A stretch of DNA of 40,254 nt, from the NCBI GenBank assembly GCA_028866435.1, contig JAGWIC010000017.1:1-40254 (forward strand), in the 5' to 3' direction. Made by a program: the position numbers and the translations under genes. A model generated the notes under the pieces. It was not told where the DNA came from. It was given only the letters and a program-made list of their open reading frames with translations, and did not search any database. This stretch comes from Lysobacteraceae bacterium. GTDB lineage: Bacteria; Pseudomonadota; Gammaproteobacteria; Xanthomonadales; Rhodanobacteraceae. This document shows, piece after piece, positions 1 to 10,726 of this stretch (the stretch's first letter is position 1; every line of letters starts with the position of its first letter).

Positions 1-2036
<2,036 letters not shown>

Positions 2037-2041
2037 CGGAT

Positions 2042-2071
2042 CATATATGCGGTCCGTTGCGGAGCGCTCAA
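2042..2071 (-). promoter_or_regulatory. Candidate promoter of the helicase gene
   Basis: On the minus strand TTGAGC (2071-2066) and TATATG (2047-2042) are 18 bp apart. The -10 ends only five bases before the ATG at 2036, so transcription would begin at or just inside that start codon. Either the mRNA is leaderless or translation starts at the ATG at 2000. Confidence 0.4.
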
Positions 2072-2172
2072 TCCATGCGCCCGGAGCGGATGCAACCGGG
2101 TCACCACCCTGTCAGTATTCACCTTCGATCTGCGTACAGGGGCGCAGCGGCCAGCGTCGGACAGGAGGGCAG

Positions 2173-3051
2173 GTGGAGCAACCGGAACAGACGGCGCCGT
2201 CGCGCGGCAGCGTCGGCGGCAGTACCACCGCATGGCTGGACATGGCCGACGGCCAACCGCTGCTGCTGCGCGACTGGCCGCTGGAAAAGGCGCGCGGCGC
2301 GCTGCTGATCGTGCATGGACTGGGCGAGCACAGCGGTCGCTATCAACGGCTGGCGCAGTGGTTCAACGCGCGCGGCTATGCGGTGCGCGCCTACGACCAG
2401 CGTGGCCACGGCCGGTCGCCGGGTCGCCGCGGTGCGCTGCGCCACGACGACGACCTGCTGGCCGATCTGGCCACCGTCTACGGCGACCATGCCAACCGCT
2501 GCCCGCATCCGCCGCTGCTGCTGGGCCACAGCATGGGCGGCCTGGTCGCCCTGCGCGCCGTGCTCGATGGTCGCGTCGCCCCGCCGGCGCTGGTGCTGTC
2601 CTCGCCGGCGCTGCGCAGCTGGGCCTCGCCGCGGATGCTGCGGCTGGCCGCCGCGTTGAACCGCGTCGTGCCCAACCTGCCGCTGCGCAATGGCCTGGAC
2701 GCCGGCAAGCTCTCGCACCTGGCCGAGGTCGTGGCCGACTACCGCGACGATCCGTTGCGCCACGGCAGGATCACGCCGCGGCTGGCCCACTTCATCTTCC
2801 ACGCGGGTGCCGCGTGCATCGCCGACGGCGCGCGGCTGGCGCTACCGACCCTGCTGCTGGTGGCCGATGCCGACGCGCTGGTCGACCCGGCCGGCAGCCG
2901 CGCCTTCGCCAAGGCCGCGGCGCGCAGCGGGCAGCTCACCGCCCGCTATTTCTCCACCCTGTACCACGAGCTGTTCAACGAGGCCGAGCCCGGCCGCGGC
3001 CAGGTCCTGATGCAGCTGGCCGACTGGCTGGGAAGGCAGCGGCGCGACTGA
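2173..3051 (+). CDS. Alpha/beta hydrolase, monoacylglycerol lipase or lysophospholipase type
   Basis: Predicted cytosolic serine hydrolase of 292 residues acting on monoacylglycerols or lysophospholipids. The N-terminal block HGLGEHSGRY (48-57) is characteristic of the monoglyceride lipase branch. The nucleophile elbow is GHSMG with Ser120; Asp234 (in DADALVDP) and His265 (in LYHELFNE) complete the expected triad. The reading frame is open far upstream, but GTG at 2173 is preceded by a strong Shine-Dalgarno, AGGAGGG at 2163-2169, and the protein then has the normal family length with no signal peptide. It stands alone, divergent from the helicase gene and convergent with the histidine kinase. 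Fold and active site are clear; the exact substrate is not. Confidence 0.87.
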   Translation: MEQPEQTAPSRGSVGGSTTAWLDMADGQPLLLRDWPLEKARGALLIVHGLGEHSGRYQRLAQWFNARGYAVRAYDQRGHGRSPGRRGALRHDDDLLADLATVYGDHANRCPHPPLLLGHSMGGLVALRAVLDGRVAPPALVLSSPALRSWASPRMLRLAAALNRVVPNLPLRNGLDAGKLSHLAEVVADYRDDPLRHGRITPRLAHFIFHAGAACIADGARLALPTLLLVADADALVDPAGSRAFAKAAARSGQLTARYFSTLYHELFNEAEPGRGQVLMQLADWLGRQRRD

Positions 3052-3071
3052 GGCGGTGCCCGCTGCCCGCC

Positions 3072-3095
3072 CCGGCGGCGATCCGGTGCCGCCGG
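3072..3095. terminator. Hairpin between convergent genes
   Basis: A perfect 8-bp stem, CCGGCGGC (3072-3079) with GCCGCCGG (3088-3095), closes an 8-nt loop in the 49-bp gap between the hydrolase and the kinase gene. It could serve both strands. There is no T-run, so it is only a possible terminator. Confidence 0.35.
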
Positions 3096-3100
3096 CCCGG

Positions 3101-4477
3101 CTAGGGCGGCGACTCCGCCGCGTCGCTGGCGGGGATCTCGAACACCACGCGCAGGCCCCGGTCTGCGGTGCCGGGTTCGGCGCGGATGTGCCCATTGTGC
3201 AACTGGATGATGCTGCGGCAGATGGCCAGGCCCAGCCCGCTGCCGCGGTCCTCCTTGCCGTTCTGGTTGAAGCGCACGAAGCGTTCGAACGCCCGCTCGC
3301 ATTGTTCCCGGCTGAGGCCAGGGCCCTCGTCCTCGATGCTGACCCGCCAGTACCGCGGCACCACCTCCGATTTCAGCGTGATCAGCCCCCCGGGTGGCGA
3401 GGCGCGCAGGGCGTTGCTGAGGATGTTCAGCACGACCTGCCTGAGCCAGCGTTCCTCGAACGCCACCCGGCCCTGGCCGTGATGGGTGTAACGCAGGCGC
3501 TGCCCGTGGTGCTCGGCCAGCGCCACGACGTCCTGTTCGAAGTTCTGCAGGAAGCGGTGCGGGTCCTGCATCTGCAGGTTCATGCGGATGCCCTGGGCCT
3601 CCGCGCGCGACAGGAACAGCAGCTCGTCCACCATCTGGTTGATCCGCGCCAGTTCCTCCAGCTGGACTTGCACCGAATCCTCCTGCGCCGGGCTCAGGCC
3701 GCCGTCGCCGAGCAGCTTTTCGGCGTGCAGCTGCACCAGCGACAGCGGCGTCTTCAGTTCGTGGGACACCTCGGCGCTGAATTGGCGTACCTGGTTGAAC
3801 GAGGATTCGAGCCGGTCGAACATCTGGTTCAGCAGGCGCGCCAGTTCGGAAATCTCGTCATCGATGCCGGTGACGCCGATGCGCTCGGTGAGGTTGTCCG
3901 AGCGGATGCGGTTGGCCGTCTCGCCGATCAGCCGCACCGGCCGCAGCATCAGCCGCGAAAGCCCGAGGCCGATGATGGTGCTGGCCAGGATCATGCTCAG
4001 CAGCAGGGCCAGGCTGACCTGGGTGTACGCCACCATCGAGCGGCGCACCTGGCCCATCGGCGTGCCGATGCTGACGTCGAACGGCGGCAGCACGAACTCC
4101 GCCACGCGCAGCTCGCCGATGCCGGCCATGCGACCGTTGAACGCGCGCTTGCCCTTGACGTCGGGCAGCGGGTTGCCGGCCAGGTTCTTCGACCGGAACA
4201 GGTTGCCGTGGCCGTGCGAATCGATGCTGATGTAGAACAGCACCGATGCGTATTCGGTGGTCTGGCGGATGCGCTCGTTGATGACCTCGGGATTGAGCGA
4301 GGAATAGTCCGAACCCAGGCGCGCCTTGATCTGCTCGAACTCCGTCGCGTTGAGCAGATCGAGATCGTGGACCACGTAATTCTGCAGGAGCCGGTAGCCA
4401 ACCGTGAAAAGGCCGGCCAGGGTCAGCGTGATGCTGAGCACGAACCAGAACGTGATGCGCGCACCGATCGATTTCAT
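3101..4477 (-). CDS. Membrane sensor histidine kinase
   Basis: Inner-membrane sensor kinase of 458 residues that would phosphorylate the response regulator encoded just upstream. In order: transmembrane helix about 9-29, periplasmic sensor region about 30-150, second helix about 153-173, HAMP linker about 174-226, HisKA domain with phospho-acceptor His239 in SHELKTPL, and a HATPase domain with the N box (NILSNALRAS, 351-360), G1 (DEGPG, 383-387) and G2 (GSGLGLAI, 412-419). All catalytic motifs are intact. Its ATG overlaps the regulator's stop by 4 nt (ATGA at 4477-4474), so the two are translationally coupled. The periplasmic domain matches nothing I can name, so the signal is unknown. The neighbouring receptor and propeller genes suggest a role in nutrient uptake. 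Confidence 0.93.
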   Translation of the reverse strand: MKSIGARITFWFVLSITLTLAGLFTVGYRLLQNYVVHDLDLLNATEFEQIKARLGSDYSSLNPEVINERIRQTTEYASVLFYISIDSHGHGNLFRSKNLAGNPLPDVKGKRAFNGRMAGIGELRVAEFVLPPFDVSIGTPMGQVRRSMVAYTQVSLALLLSMILASTIIGLGLSRLMLRPVRLIGETANRIRSDNLTERIGVTGIDDEISELARLLNQMFDRLESSFNQVRQFSAEVSHELKTPLSLVQLHAEKLLGDGGLSPAQEDSVQVQLEELARINQMVDELLFLSRAEAQGIRMNLQMQDPHRFLQNFEQDVVALAEHHGQRLRYTHHGQGRVAFEERWLRQVVLNILSNALRASPPGGLITLKSEVVPRYWRVSIEDEGPGLSREQCERAFERFVRFNQNGKEDRGSGLGLAICRSIIQLHNGHIRAEPGTADRGLRVVFEIPASDAAESPP

Positions 4478-5133
4478 ACCAGCTGGTAGCCGATCCCCCG
4501 CAGCGTCTTGAACATCGGTTCACCCGGGTCGGTCTCCAGCTTGGTGCGCAGCCGGCTCATGTAGACGTCCAGCAAATTGGTGTCGGTCAGGCCGGGCCAG
4601 ATCCGTTCGGAGATGTACGAGCGGGTGAGCGTGCGGCCGGCGTTCTGCATGAAGATCTCCAGCAGGGCGAACTCGCGGCTGGTCAGGTCCACGTTCTGCT
4701 CCTTCAGCTTGACCGTGTGGCCGAGCAGGTCCAGCCGCACGCAGCGGTGGGTGATCACCGTCTGCTTCACCGACGACTGCCGCCGCAGCAGCGAGCGCAC
4801 GTGGGCCAGCAGCTCGTCGAAACTGAAGGGCTTGGGCAGGTAGTCGTCGGCGCCGAGGTCGAGGCCCTTGATGCGGTCCTGCACGGTGTCGCGTGCGCTG
4901 AGGATCAGCACCGGCTCGTTGAAGCCCGCGCGGCGCCATTCCGCCAGCAGATGCAGGCCGTCGCCGTCGGGCAGGCTGAGATCGAGAATGATCACGTCGT
5001 AGTTGTTTTCCGCCAGCTCGTCGCGGGCCTCCTGGCAGGTGCCGACCCGCGAAACGGTGTAGGCATGTTCGCTCAGCCCCTGGGCGAGAAATTCACCCAG
5101 GCGCTGCTGATCTTCGACAATCAGAATTTTCAT
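4474..5133 (-). CDS. OmpR/PhoB-family response regulator
   Basis: DNA-binding response regulator of 219 residues. It has an N-terminal receiver domain with the acidic pair E7/D8, phospho-acceptor Asp51 in IILDLSLPDGDG, and a Lys in LPKPF. The C-terminal winged helix ends in the typical LRGIGYQLV. An earlier in-frame ATG at 5250 exists, but the one at 5133 begins exactly at the family start MKILIVEDQ and is preceded by GAGGGG, so it is preferred. It is first in a two-gene operon with the kinase. The divergent gene at 5389 and others in the window carry paired 11-bp-spaced boxes of the kind this family binds, so it is a candidate regulator of those genes. That link is inference. Confidence 0.93.
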   Translation of the reverse strand: MKILIVEDQQRLGEFLAQGLSEHAYTVSRVGTCQEARDELAENNYDVIILDLSLPDGDGLHLLAEWRRAGFNEPVLILSARDTVQDRIKGLDLGADDYLPKPFSFDELLAHVRSLLRRQSSVKQTVITHRCVRLDLLGHTVKLKEQNVDLTSREFALLEIFMQNAGRTLTRSYISERIWPGLTDTNLLDVYMSRLRTKLETDPGEPMFKTLRGIGYQLV

Positions 5134-5298
5134 GATCCCCTCGCCGATGGCCACTGCCACGAAAAGTCTAGGCCAGCGATGGGCAAAGCCGGTGACGCGC
5201 TGCACAACCCCCGGCGCGGGCGCGCGGCACTGCCGCCGCGACAGCGGCAAAGGCTGCCGAAACGGCAGGCGCCACCTGAATTTTTTTTAAGAACCGCT

Positions 5299-5329
5299 AC
5301 AGCTACGTGCAAGGTGCAGCGCCTAGATT
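5299..5329 (+). promoter_or_regulatory. Candidate activator-dependent promoter of the Cache-propeller gene
   Basis: Half-sites ACAGCT (5299-5304) and CAAGGT (5310-5315) are 11 bp apart, followed after 8 nt by the -10-like TAGATT (5324-5329). The same geometry recurs at 12367-12397 and 19851-19821 (minus). An eight-T run at 5281-5288 just upstream could act as an UP element. The predicted transcript would start near 5336, about 50 nt before the ATG. Confidence 0.45.
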
Positions 5330-5388
5330 GCAGGCACGCTCCGATCCAGCGTGCCCGATCTGCCACTCCATCGCTGAGGAATCCATCC

Positions 5389-7224
5389 ATGCGCCGCACC
5401 GCCCTTTTCCTAGCCACCGCCTTGCTGGCCTCACCCGTTTTCGCCCAGAGCCCGGCCCCGATCTACGCCCAGCACCTGGTGGACGAAACGCTCGCCACGC
5501 ACCCGGACATCGCCATCATGGCGATGCACGTGACGCCGCCGAAGCAGACCGTCAACGTCATCATCGCCTCCAACATCGGCCGCATCGGCAAGCCGGCCGA
5601 TTCGGACGACATGGGCGTGGTCAACACCGGCAAGCCGGTGCTGGAAGTGAACAAGGAGGGCGACCACTTCGAGGTCGAGATGCCGCTGAAGGACGTCACC
5701 GACGACACCGTCGGCGCGCTCAGCATCGTCTACCCGTACAAGGCCGGCGACGACAAGGCCGCGCTGGCGAAGAAGGCCGAAGCGGTGCGCGACCAGCTGC
5801 GGCGGAAGATTTCCAACGCCGCCAACCTGACCCAGTCCTACCGGTTCGATGCGAGCATCCCGACCCACACCTACGCGCAGCAGCTGGTCGACCAGACCAT
5901 GGCCGCGCATCCGAAGCTGCTGATCCTGATGCTGCACATCGTGCCGCCGGGCAAGACCACCAACGTGGTGGTGGGGTCGAGCATCGGCCGCATCGGCAAG
6001 CAGGCCGACGCCGACGACATGCGCGCCATCAACACCGGCATTCCCAACCTGGAAGTGAACGGCAGCCGCTTCGAGGTGGAGACGCGCCTGCTCGATGCCG
6101 GCGGCAAAACGATCGGCGCGGTAGGCATCGTGTTCCCGTACAAGCCCGGCGACGACAAGCAGGCGCTCAAGCGCGAAGGTTTTGCGATCCGCGATCAGCT
6201 GCGCGCCAGGATCCCCTCGCTGGCCAGGCTGATGCAGCCGGTGCCGGCGGCCAAGGTGGTCGACCCCGACCCGACCGCCAGCCTGATCGGCCACAGCAGC
6301 GGCTGGAAGCCCGGCTATTCCGGCGACTTCGACCACTTCGGCTATGACCTCAAGGGCAACCGGCTGTGGCTGGCGGCGGAGGACCACGGCACGCTGGAGC
6401 TGTTCAACCTGCGCACCGGCCGGCACGAGCGCACGCTCACCGGGGTCGAGACGCCGCATGCGATCATCTACCTGCCCAAGGCCAACCGCCTGATCGTCAC
6501 CGACAGCGGCAAGGGCATGACCAAGGTGTTCAACGCCACCACCTACAAGCTGGTGGGCCGCATCACGCTGGACCCGGGCGCAGACTCGGCCGAGTACGAC
6601 CCGTCCACAGGCCACCTGTACATCGTCACCGGCGGCAAGGACGTGGGCATGAAGGATTCCTTCCTCAACGAGGTCGATCCGCTCACCGGGCACGTCTACC
6701 ACAAGCTGCGCTTCGACTCCGACCACACCGAGGCGGTGAAGGCGGAGCAGCACGGCAACCGCCTGTTCGTGAACGTCGCCGACCACAATGAAGTGGACGT
6801 GGTGGACAAGAACACCTTCAAGGTGATCGCGCGCTGGCCGCTGAGCGGCGCGCAGACCAACCTGAGCATGGCGCTGGACGAGGCTGATCACCGCCTGTTC
6901 GTGGGCACCCGCAACCCCAGCAAGCTGTTCGTGCTGAACACCGATACCGGCGCCACGGTGGCGATGCTGGACGCACCGGCGACCTCGGACGGGCTGTTCT
7001 GGGACGCCGCGCGCAGGCGTGTCTACGTACCCGGCGGCGACGGCCACCTCGGCGTGTTCCAGCAGGTGACGCCGGATCTCTACGCCGCACGGCCGTGGAT
7101 CGCCAGCGCCGCGGGTGCCAAGTCCGGCATCGTGGTGCCGGAGCTGGACCGCCTCTACCTGGCCGCCTCGCCCGGCGAGCACGGCAAGGGTGGCGAGGTG
7201 CTCTGGTTCAAGCTGGGCAAGTAG
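5389..7224 (+). CDS. Periplasmic protein: two Cache-like repeats fused to a YncE-type beta-propeller
   Basis: Exported protein of 611 residues. A signal peptide (about 1-20, ending VFAQ) is followed by two similar blocks, residues about 25-145 and 161-282. Each carries YAQ.LVD.T.A.HP, a GRIGK-ADSDDM-type core, NTG.P.LEVN, a V(Y/F)PYK(A/P)GDDK stretch and a C-terminal helix with RDQLR. They look like small extracellular Cache/PDC-like sensor domains, although that fold assignment is tentative. Residues about 300-611 form a propeller with repeated YVTN-like blades (for example RLFVGTRNPSKLFVLNTDTG). The cysteine pair found in three other propellers here is replaced by Ala and Thr. ATG 5389 gives a clean signal peptide; upstream in-frame codons do not. 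It is divergent from the two-component system. A periplasmic binding or scaffold role is likely; no catalytic site is visible. Confidence 0.82.
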   Translation: MRRTALFLATALLASPVFAQSPAPIYAQHLVDETLATHPDIAIMAMHVTPPKQTVNVIIASNIGRIGKPADSDDMGVVNTGKPVLEVNKEGDHFEVEMPLKDVTDDTVGALSIVYPYKAGDDKAALAKKAEAVRDQLRRKISNAANLTQSYRFDASIPTHTYAQQLVDQTMAAHPKLLILMLHIVPPGKTTNVVVGSSIGRIGKQADADDMRAINTGIPNLEVNGSRFEVETRLLDAGGKTIGAVGIVFPYKPGDDKQALKREGFAIRDQLRARIPSLARLMQPVPAAKVVDPDPTASLIGHSSGWKPGYSGDFDHFGYDLKGNRLWLAAEDHGTLELFNLRTGRHERTLTGVETPHAIIYLPKANRLIVTDSGKGMTKVFNATTYKLVGRITLDPGADSAEYDPSTGHLYIVTGGKDVGMKDSFLNEVDPLTGHVYHKLRFDSDHTEAVKAEQHGNRLFVNVADHNEVDVVDKNTFKVIARWPLSGAQTNLSMALDEADHRLFVGTRNPSKLFVLNTDTGATVAMLDAPATSDGLFWDAARRRVYVPGGDGHLGVFQQVTPDLYAARPWIASAAGAKSGIVVPELDRLYLAASPGEHGKGGEVLWFKLGK

Positions 7225-7271
7225 GTGCGCGCGATGTCTTGCAACCGCGTGTTCACCCGGGCGTCCCGCCG

Positions 7272-7523
7272 TGATGTGCCGCTGCCGATCGGCCGCGGCA
7301 ACGACGGCGGGACGTTAGCCCCGCAGCGGCCGAATGCCACCGGCTGAAACAGGGCCACCACCAGCCGGCCGCTGGCGCGCGCCGCGAAGCGCGCCAGCGT
7401 GTACCTGGTGGTCGCCGAGGGCGGCGGCGATCCGGCCGGAACGTGGATGCCGCGGCGGCGCCGTGCCACCCGAATTTCCATTTCGACAACACCTTCACCG
7501 TACTGACCTATCGGAAGAACTGA
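7272..7523 (+). pseudogene. Remnant of a YncE-type beta-propeller gene
   Basis: This stretch is a decayed copy of the end of the propeller gene at 16032-17108. A 28-nt block (7282-7309) is identical to 16797-16824. After a scrambled and deleted middle, the region from about 7395 to the TGA at 7521-7523 follows the paralogue's 3' end, including GTGTACCTGGTGG, the GAGGGCGGCG segment and the segment encoding FDNTFTVLTY. The reading frame is broken by stops and indels and the N-terminal two thirds are missing. It sits directly upstream of a TonB receptor gene, so an ancestral propeller-receptor pair is likely. Confidence 0.8.
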
Positions 7524-7618
7524 AGCCAACCACAACATCGCCCATGCGCGTCGCCCAGGGAAGGGGCCGGTCGCGCATCGCGCCCGCAACCTGACGTGAC
7601 ATCGAGGGGAGAACCACC

Positions 7619-10606
7619 ATGCAAAACCATCCACGCAAGGCGCTGTTCAGCGCGCTGATCCTGAGTCTCGGCCTGGCCGGCCCCGCCGTGGCGGCCAGCG
7701 CCGCCGGCAACGGCGCGCCGGCCGGCCAGAACGATGCCGCTGCACCGGCGAACGGCAAGCCGGCAGCGAAGACCACCAACATGCAGCAGGTGGTGGTGAC
7801 CGGAACGCTGTTGCCGGTCGACCCCAATGCGGCGGCGGTCCCGGTCACCACGATGGAGGCGGAGGAACTGCGCCAGACCGGCACCACCAGCAACCTCCTG
7901 GAGACGCTGCGCAAGGCCATTCCCGCGTTCGCCGGGCGCAGCAACGCCGGCACGAGCAACGCGCAGAACCACAACCAGTTCACCGCCGGCGGCTCGCAGA
8001 TCGAGCTGCGCAACCTGCCCACCCTGGTGCTGGTCGATGGCCAGCGCATGGCGCTGGACGGCGTGGCCGGCCTCAGCGGCAGCAAGAATTTCGTCGATGT
8101 CAGCCAGATCCCGGCCGCCGCACTGGAGCGGGTCGACGTGCTCACCGACGGCGCCTCCTCCCTGTATGGCTCCGACGCGGTCGGTGGCGTGGTCAACTTC
8201 GTCCTCAAGCGCAACTACCACGGCGTGACGGCTGGCGCCAACTACGGCGCGGCGGACGGCGGCTACAGCGACCGCGGGGCGTTCGTGACGGTGGGCGGCG
8301 ACCTCGGCCCGGTGAACATCACCGCCACCCTCAGCGATACCCGGACCAGCCCGCTGTTCCAGAGTGCCCGCTCGTTCACCAGCCCGATGTACGGCGTCAC
8401 CCCGGGCACCGGCCTGCCGGGCGTCGTCGGTGGGGGCAGTTACGTGCTCGCCCCCGGCCTGCTCTCGCCGCCCGCGCCGCTCGGCACGGCGGCGACCGCG
8501 ACCAGCTACGGCGCGCTTTCGCCTGGCGTCTACAGCGCCACCAGCGCGGCGCAGCTGTCCAAGGGGTTCGACTATTCCCGCTACGCGATGCTCCTGCAGC
8601 AGGAGGAGCACCGTAACTTTGCCGCGACCCTCACCTCGCAACCGTTCACCGACGACCACATCGAGGCCTTCGGCGACGTGCTGCTGTCGCGCAACAAGGT
8701 GCGCTCCACCGCGTGGCAGGCGGCCGGCCAGCCCTTCTCGTTCGCCTCGCTCACCGTGCCGGCGGGGGCGCCCTACAACCCGCTGGCCACCGCCGCCACC
8801 GGCGTCACCTTCGCCGACGGGTCCCGGCCCAAGGCGGTGTTCGACACCACCGACGCCTACCGCTTCTCGTTCGGGCTCAAGGGCAAGCTGTCCGGCTCGT
8901 GGACCTGGCAGAGCAGCGTCGACTACAGCCAGAGCAAGGTGGAAGAGCGCGACACCAACCTGCTGTTCAAGCCCAACCTGGCCGCGGCCGTTGCCGGCGG
9001 CTATGACGCCGCCGGCAACGCGGTCGCCGGTGGCGGCTACAGCAAGGTGTACGGCGGCTATTCGATCAACAACGCGCTGGTGCTGCAGCCGGCGCTCGAC
9101 CCGTTCGCGGTGAGCGGCAACTCGGCGGCGGCGCTGGCCAATATTTTCGGCACCGAGGTGCTCAACGGCGCCAGCAAGCTGTACTCGTGGGACGCCCATG
9201 CCGTCGGCAACCTGTTCCACCTGCCCGCCGGCGCGGTGAACCTGGCGGTCGGCGTGAACTGGCGCCGTGAAACGGTTTCCGGCCACGCCGATGCGAACGG
9301 CCGCGTCACCGACCCGGTCACCGGCTCCACCGCCGGCAACGCGCAGAACTGGGTCGGCGGCCTGTATACCGACCCGTTCAGTCACGGCCGCGACGTCGGC
9401 GCGCTGTATGCCGAGACCCTGATCCCGATCACCTCCGCCGACATGCACGTGCCCGGCCTGCACCAGCTGGAGGTCACCCTCGCCAGCCGCTTCGAGCACT
9501 ACAGCGACGCCGGCAGCAGCAACTCGCCGAAACTCGGCTTCCGCTGGGAGCCGGTCGACAACCAGTTCGCGCTCCACGCCACCTACACCAAGTCGTTCGC
9601 CGCGCCGCCGCTGTACCAGGCCTACGGCCCGTTCGACACCCGCCCGGTGACCGACCGCCTGATCGGCATCGTGTTCGGCAGCCAGTACGGGGTCGGCAAC
9701 AGCTTCAACGGCGAAGACGGCGTCAACCCGTCGCTCAAGCCGTCCACCTCGTCGTCGCGCTCGATCGGTTTCGAATTCCATCCGAACTTCCTCAGCGGCC
9801 TGACGCTGACCGCGGACTACTCGGCGATCAACGTGCACGGCTTCCCCGGTGGCGCGGATTTCACCACCATCATGCAATCGGTCAACAACCTGGGCTCGGC
9901 CTCACCGTATTTCGACAGCGTCAGCACCGGCAACTTCACCAACCTCGGCGGCAGCGACCCCTTCGCCACCCCCGGCGCGCTGAAGGCGTTCCTGACCAAC
10001 CCGACCACCGGCCTGCCCGACCCGAGCAAGTATTCGCAGCTCTACGTCATCGACAGGTTCCGCAACCAGAGCGTGCTGATCGAGCATTCCTGGCTGCTGG
10101 GCATGAACTACGTGCTGCCCACCGACCACCTCGGCACCTGGACCCTGTCGAGCAAGGGCACCATATTCAACTCGTTCAAGTTCCAGCGCTTCGCCGGCGG
10201 TGCGTCGCAGCAGTACGCCGGCAACGCCAGCAACATCGGCGTCTTCGCCGGGACGCTGCCGAAGTACCGCTTCTACTCGACGCTCGACTGGACCTACCGC
10301 AACCTGGACCTCACGCTGGCCAACACCTTCATCTCCTCGGTCAACGACGCCGGCCCCGCCGGCAACCTCCCCGGCATCGCGGTGTCCAGCTACAGCGCAT
10401 GGGACCTGCGTGGCACCTACACCTGGATGCTGGGCTCGGAGTACGGCGACAAGAGCGTCGAGCTGGCGCTCGGGGTGAACAACATCGGCAACCGGATGCC
10501 GCCGATCTTCCCGCGTTCGTTCTCCAACCAGTTCACCACCAGCGACATCGGCACCTATTCGCCAATCGGGCGGCTGGTGTACGGCAGCGTGAGGGTGTCA
10601 TTCTGA
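7619..10606 (+). CDS. TonB-dependent outer-membrane receptor
   Basis: Outer-membrane ligand-gated transporter of 995 residues. It has a signal peptide (about 1-26), an Ala/Pro/Gly-rich linker, a TonB-box-like segment (QQVVVTGT, 56-63) and a plug domain with the conserved LVLVDGQR and YGSDAVGGVVNFVLKR motifs. A long beta-barrel follows, ending in VRVSF with the terminal Phe expected for Bam-dependent insertion. A strong Shine-Dalgarno (GAGGGGAG) precedes ATG 7619. The MFS gene follows after 120 nt, suggesting that substrate passes from this receptor across the outer membrane and then by the MFS protein across the inner one. The plug resembles the large Xanthomonadales receptor class rather than siderophore receptors. 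The ligand cannot be told from sequence. Confidence 0.93.
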   Translation: MQNHPRKALFSALILSLGLAGPAVAASAAGNGAPAGQNDAAAPANGKPAAKTTNMQQVVVTGTLLPVDPNAAAVPVTTMEAEELRQTGTTSNLLETLRKAIPAFAGRSNAGTSNAQNHNQFTAGGSQIELRNLPTLVLVDGQRMALDGVAGLSGSKNFVDVSQIPAAALERVDVLTDGASSLYGSDAVGGVVNFVLKRNYHGVTAGANYGAADGGYSDRGAFVTVGGDLGPVNITATLSDTRTSPLFQSARSFTSPMYGVTPGTGLPGVVGGGSYVLAPGLLSPPAPLGTAATATSYGALSPGVYSATSAAQLSKGFDYSRYAMLLQQEEHRNFAATLTSQPFTDDHIEAFGDVLLSRNKVRSTAWQAAGQPFSFASLTVPAGAPYNPLATAATGVTFADGSRPKAVFDTTDAYRFSFGLKGKLSGSWTWQSSVDYSQSKVEERDTNLLFKPNLAAAVAGGYDAAGNAVAGGGYSKVYGGYSINNALVLQPALDPFAVSGNSAAALANIFGTEVLNGASKLYSWDAHAVGNLFHLPAGAVNLAVGVNWRRETVSGHADANGRVTDPVTGSTAGNAQNWVGGLYTDPFSHGRDVGALYAETLIPITSADMHVPGLHQLEVTLASRFEHYSDAGSSNSPKLGFRWEPVDNQFALHATYTKSFAAPPLYQAYGPFDTRPVTDRLIGIVFGSQYGVGNSFNGEDGVNPSLKPSTSSSRSIGFEFHPNFLSGLTLTADYSAINVHGFPGGADFTTIMQSVNNLGSASPYFDSVSTGNFTNLGGSDPFATPGALKAFLTNPTTGLPDPSKYSQLYVIDRFRNQSVLIEHSWLLGMNYVLPTDHLGTWTLSSKGTIFNSFKFQRFAGGASQQYAGNASNIGVFAGTLPKYRFYSTLDWTYRNLDLTLANTFISSVNDAGPAGNLPGIAVSSYSAWDLRGTYTWMLGSEYGDKSVELALGVNNIGNRMPPIFPRSFSNQFTTSDIGTYSPIGRLVYGSVRVSF

Positions 10607-10617
10607 AATGGGACAAC

Positions 10618-10648
10618 GGCCCGGGCGATGCAGCAGTTCGCCCGGGCC
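10618..10648 (+). terminator. Strong hairpin between receptor and MFS genes
   Basis: A perfect 11-bp GC stem, GGCCCGGGCGA (10618-10628) pairing with TCGCCCGGGCC (10638-10648), closes a 9-nt loop. It starts 12 nt after the receptor stop. No T-run follows, so it may be an mRNA-stabilising or partially terminating structure that sets receptor above transporter expression, rather than a full terminator. Confidence 0.45.
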
Positions 10649-10726
10649 GCCGCTCCCGGCGCGGCGCGCCTGCCGCATGGCTCCCTGCCCGAACGGGAGC
10701 CACACCACCACTGACGGGAATTGAAC

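Noticed and set aside
5822-6862. Intragenic CCAACCTGA sequences resembling the candidate activator boxes
   Set aside because: They arise from the frequent codon pair AAC CTG, are single copies and are not followed by an 11-bp repeat or -10.
7586-7594. GCAACCTGA box just upstream of the receptor at 7619
   Set aside because: Only one half-site, inverted relative to the gene and too close to the start codon to work as a promoter box.
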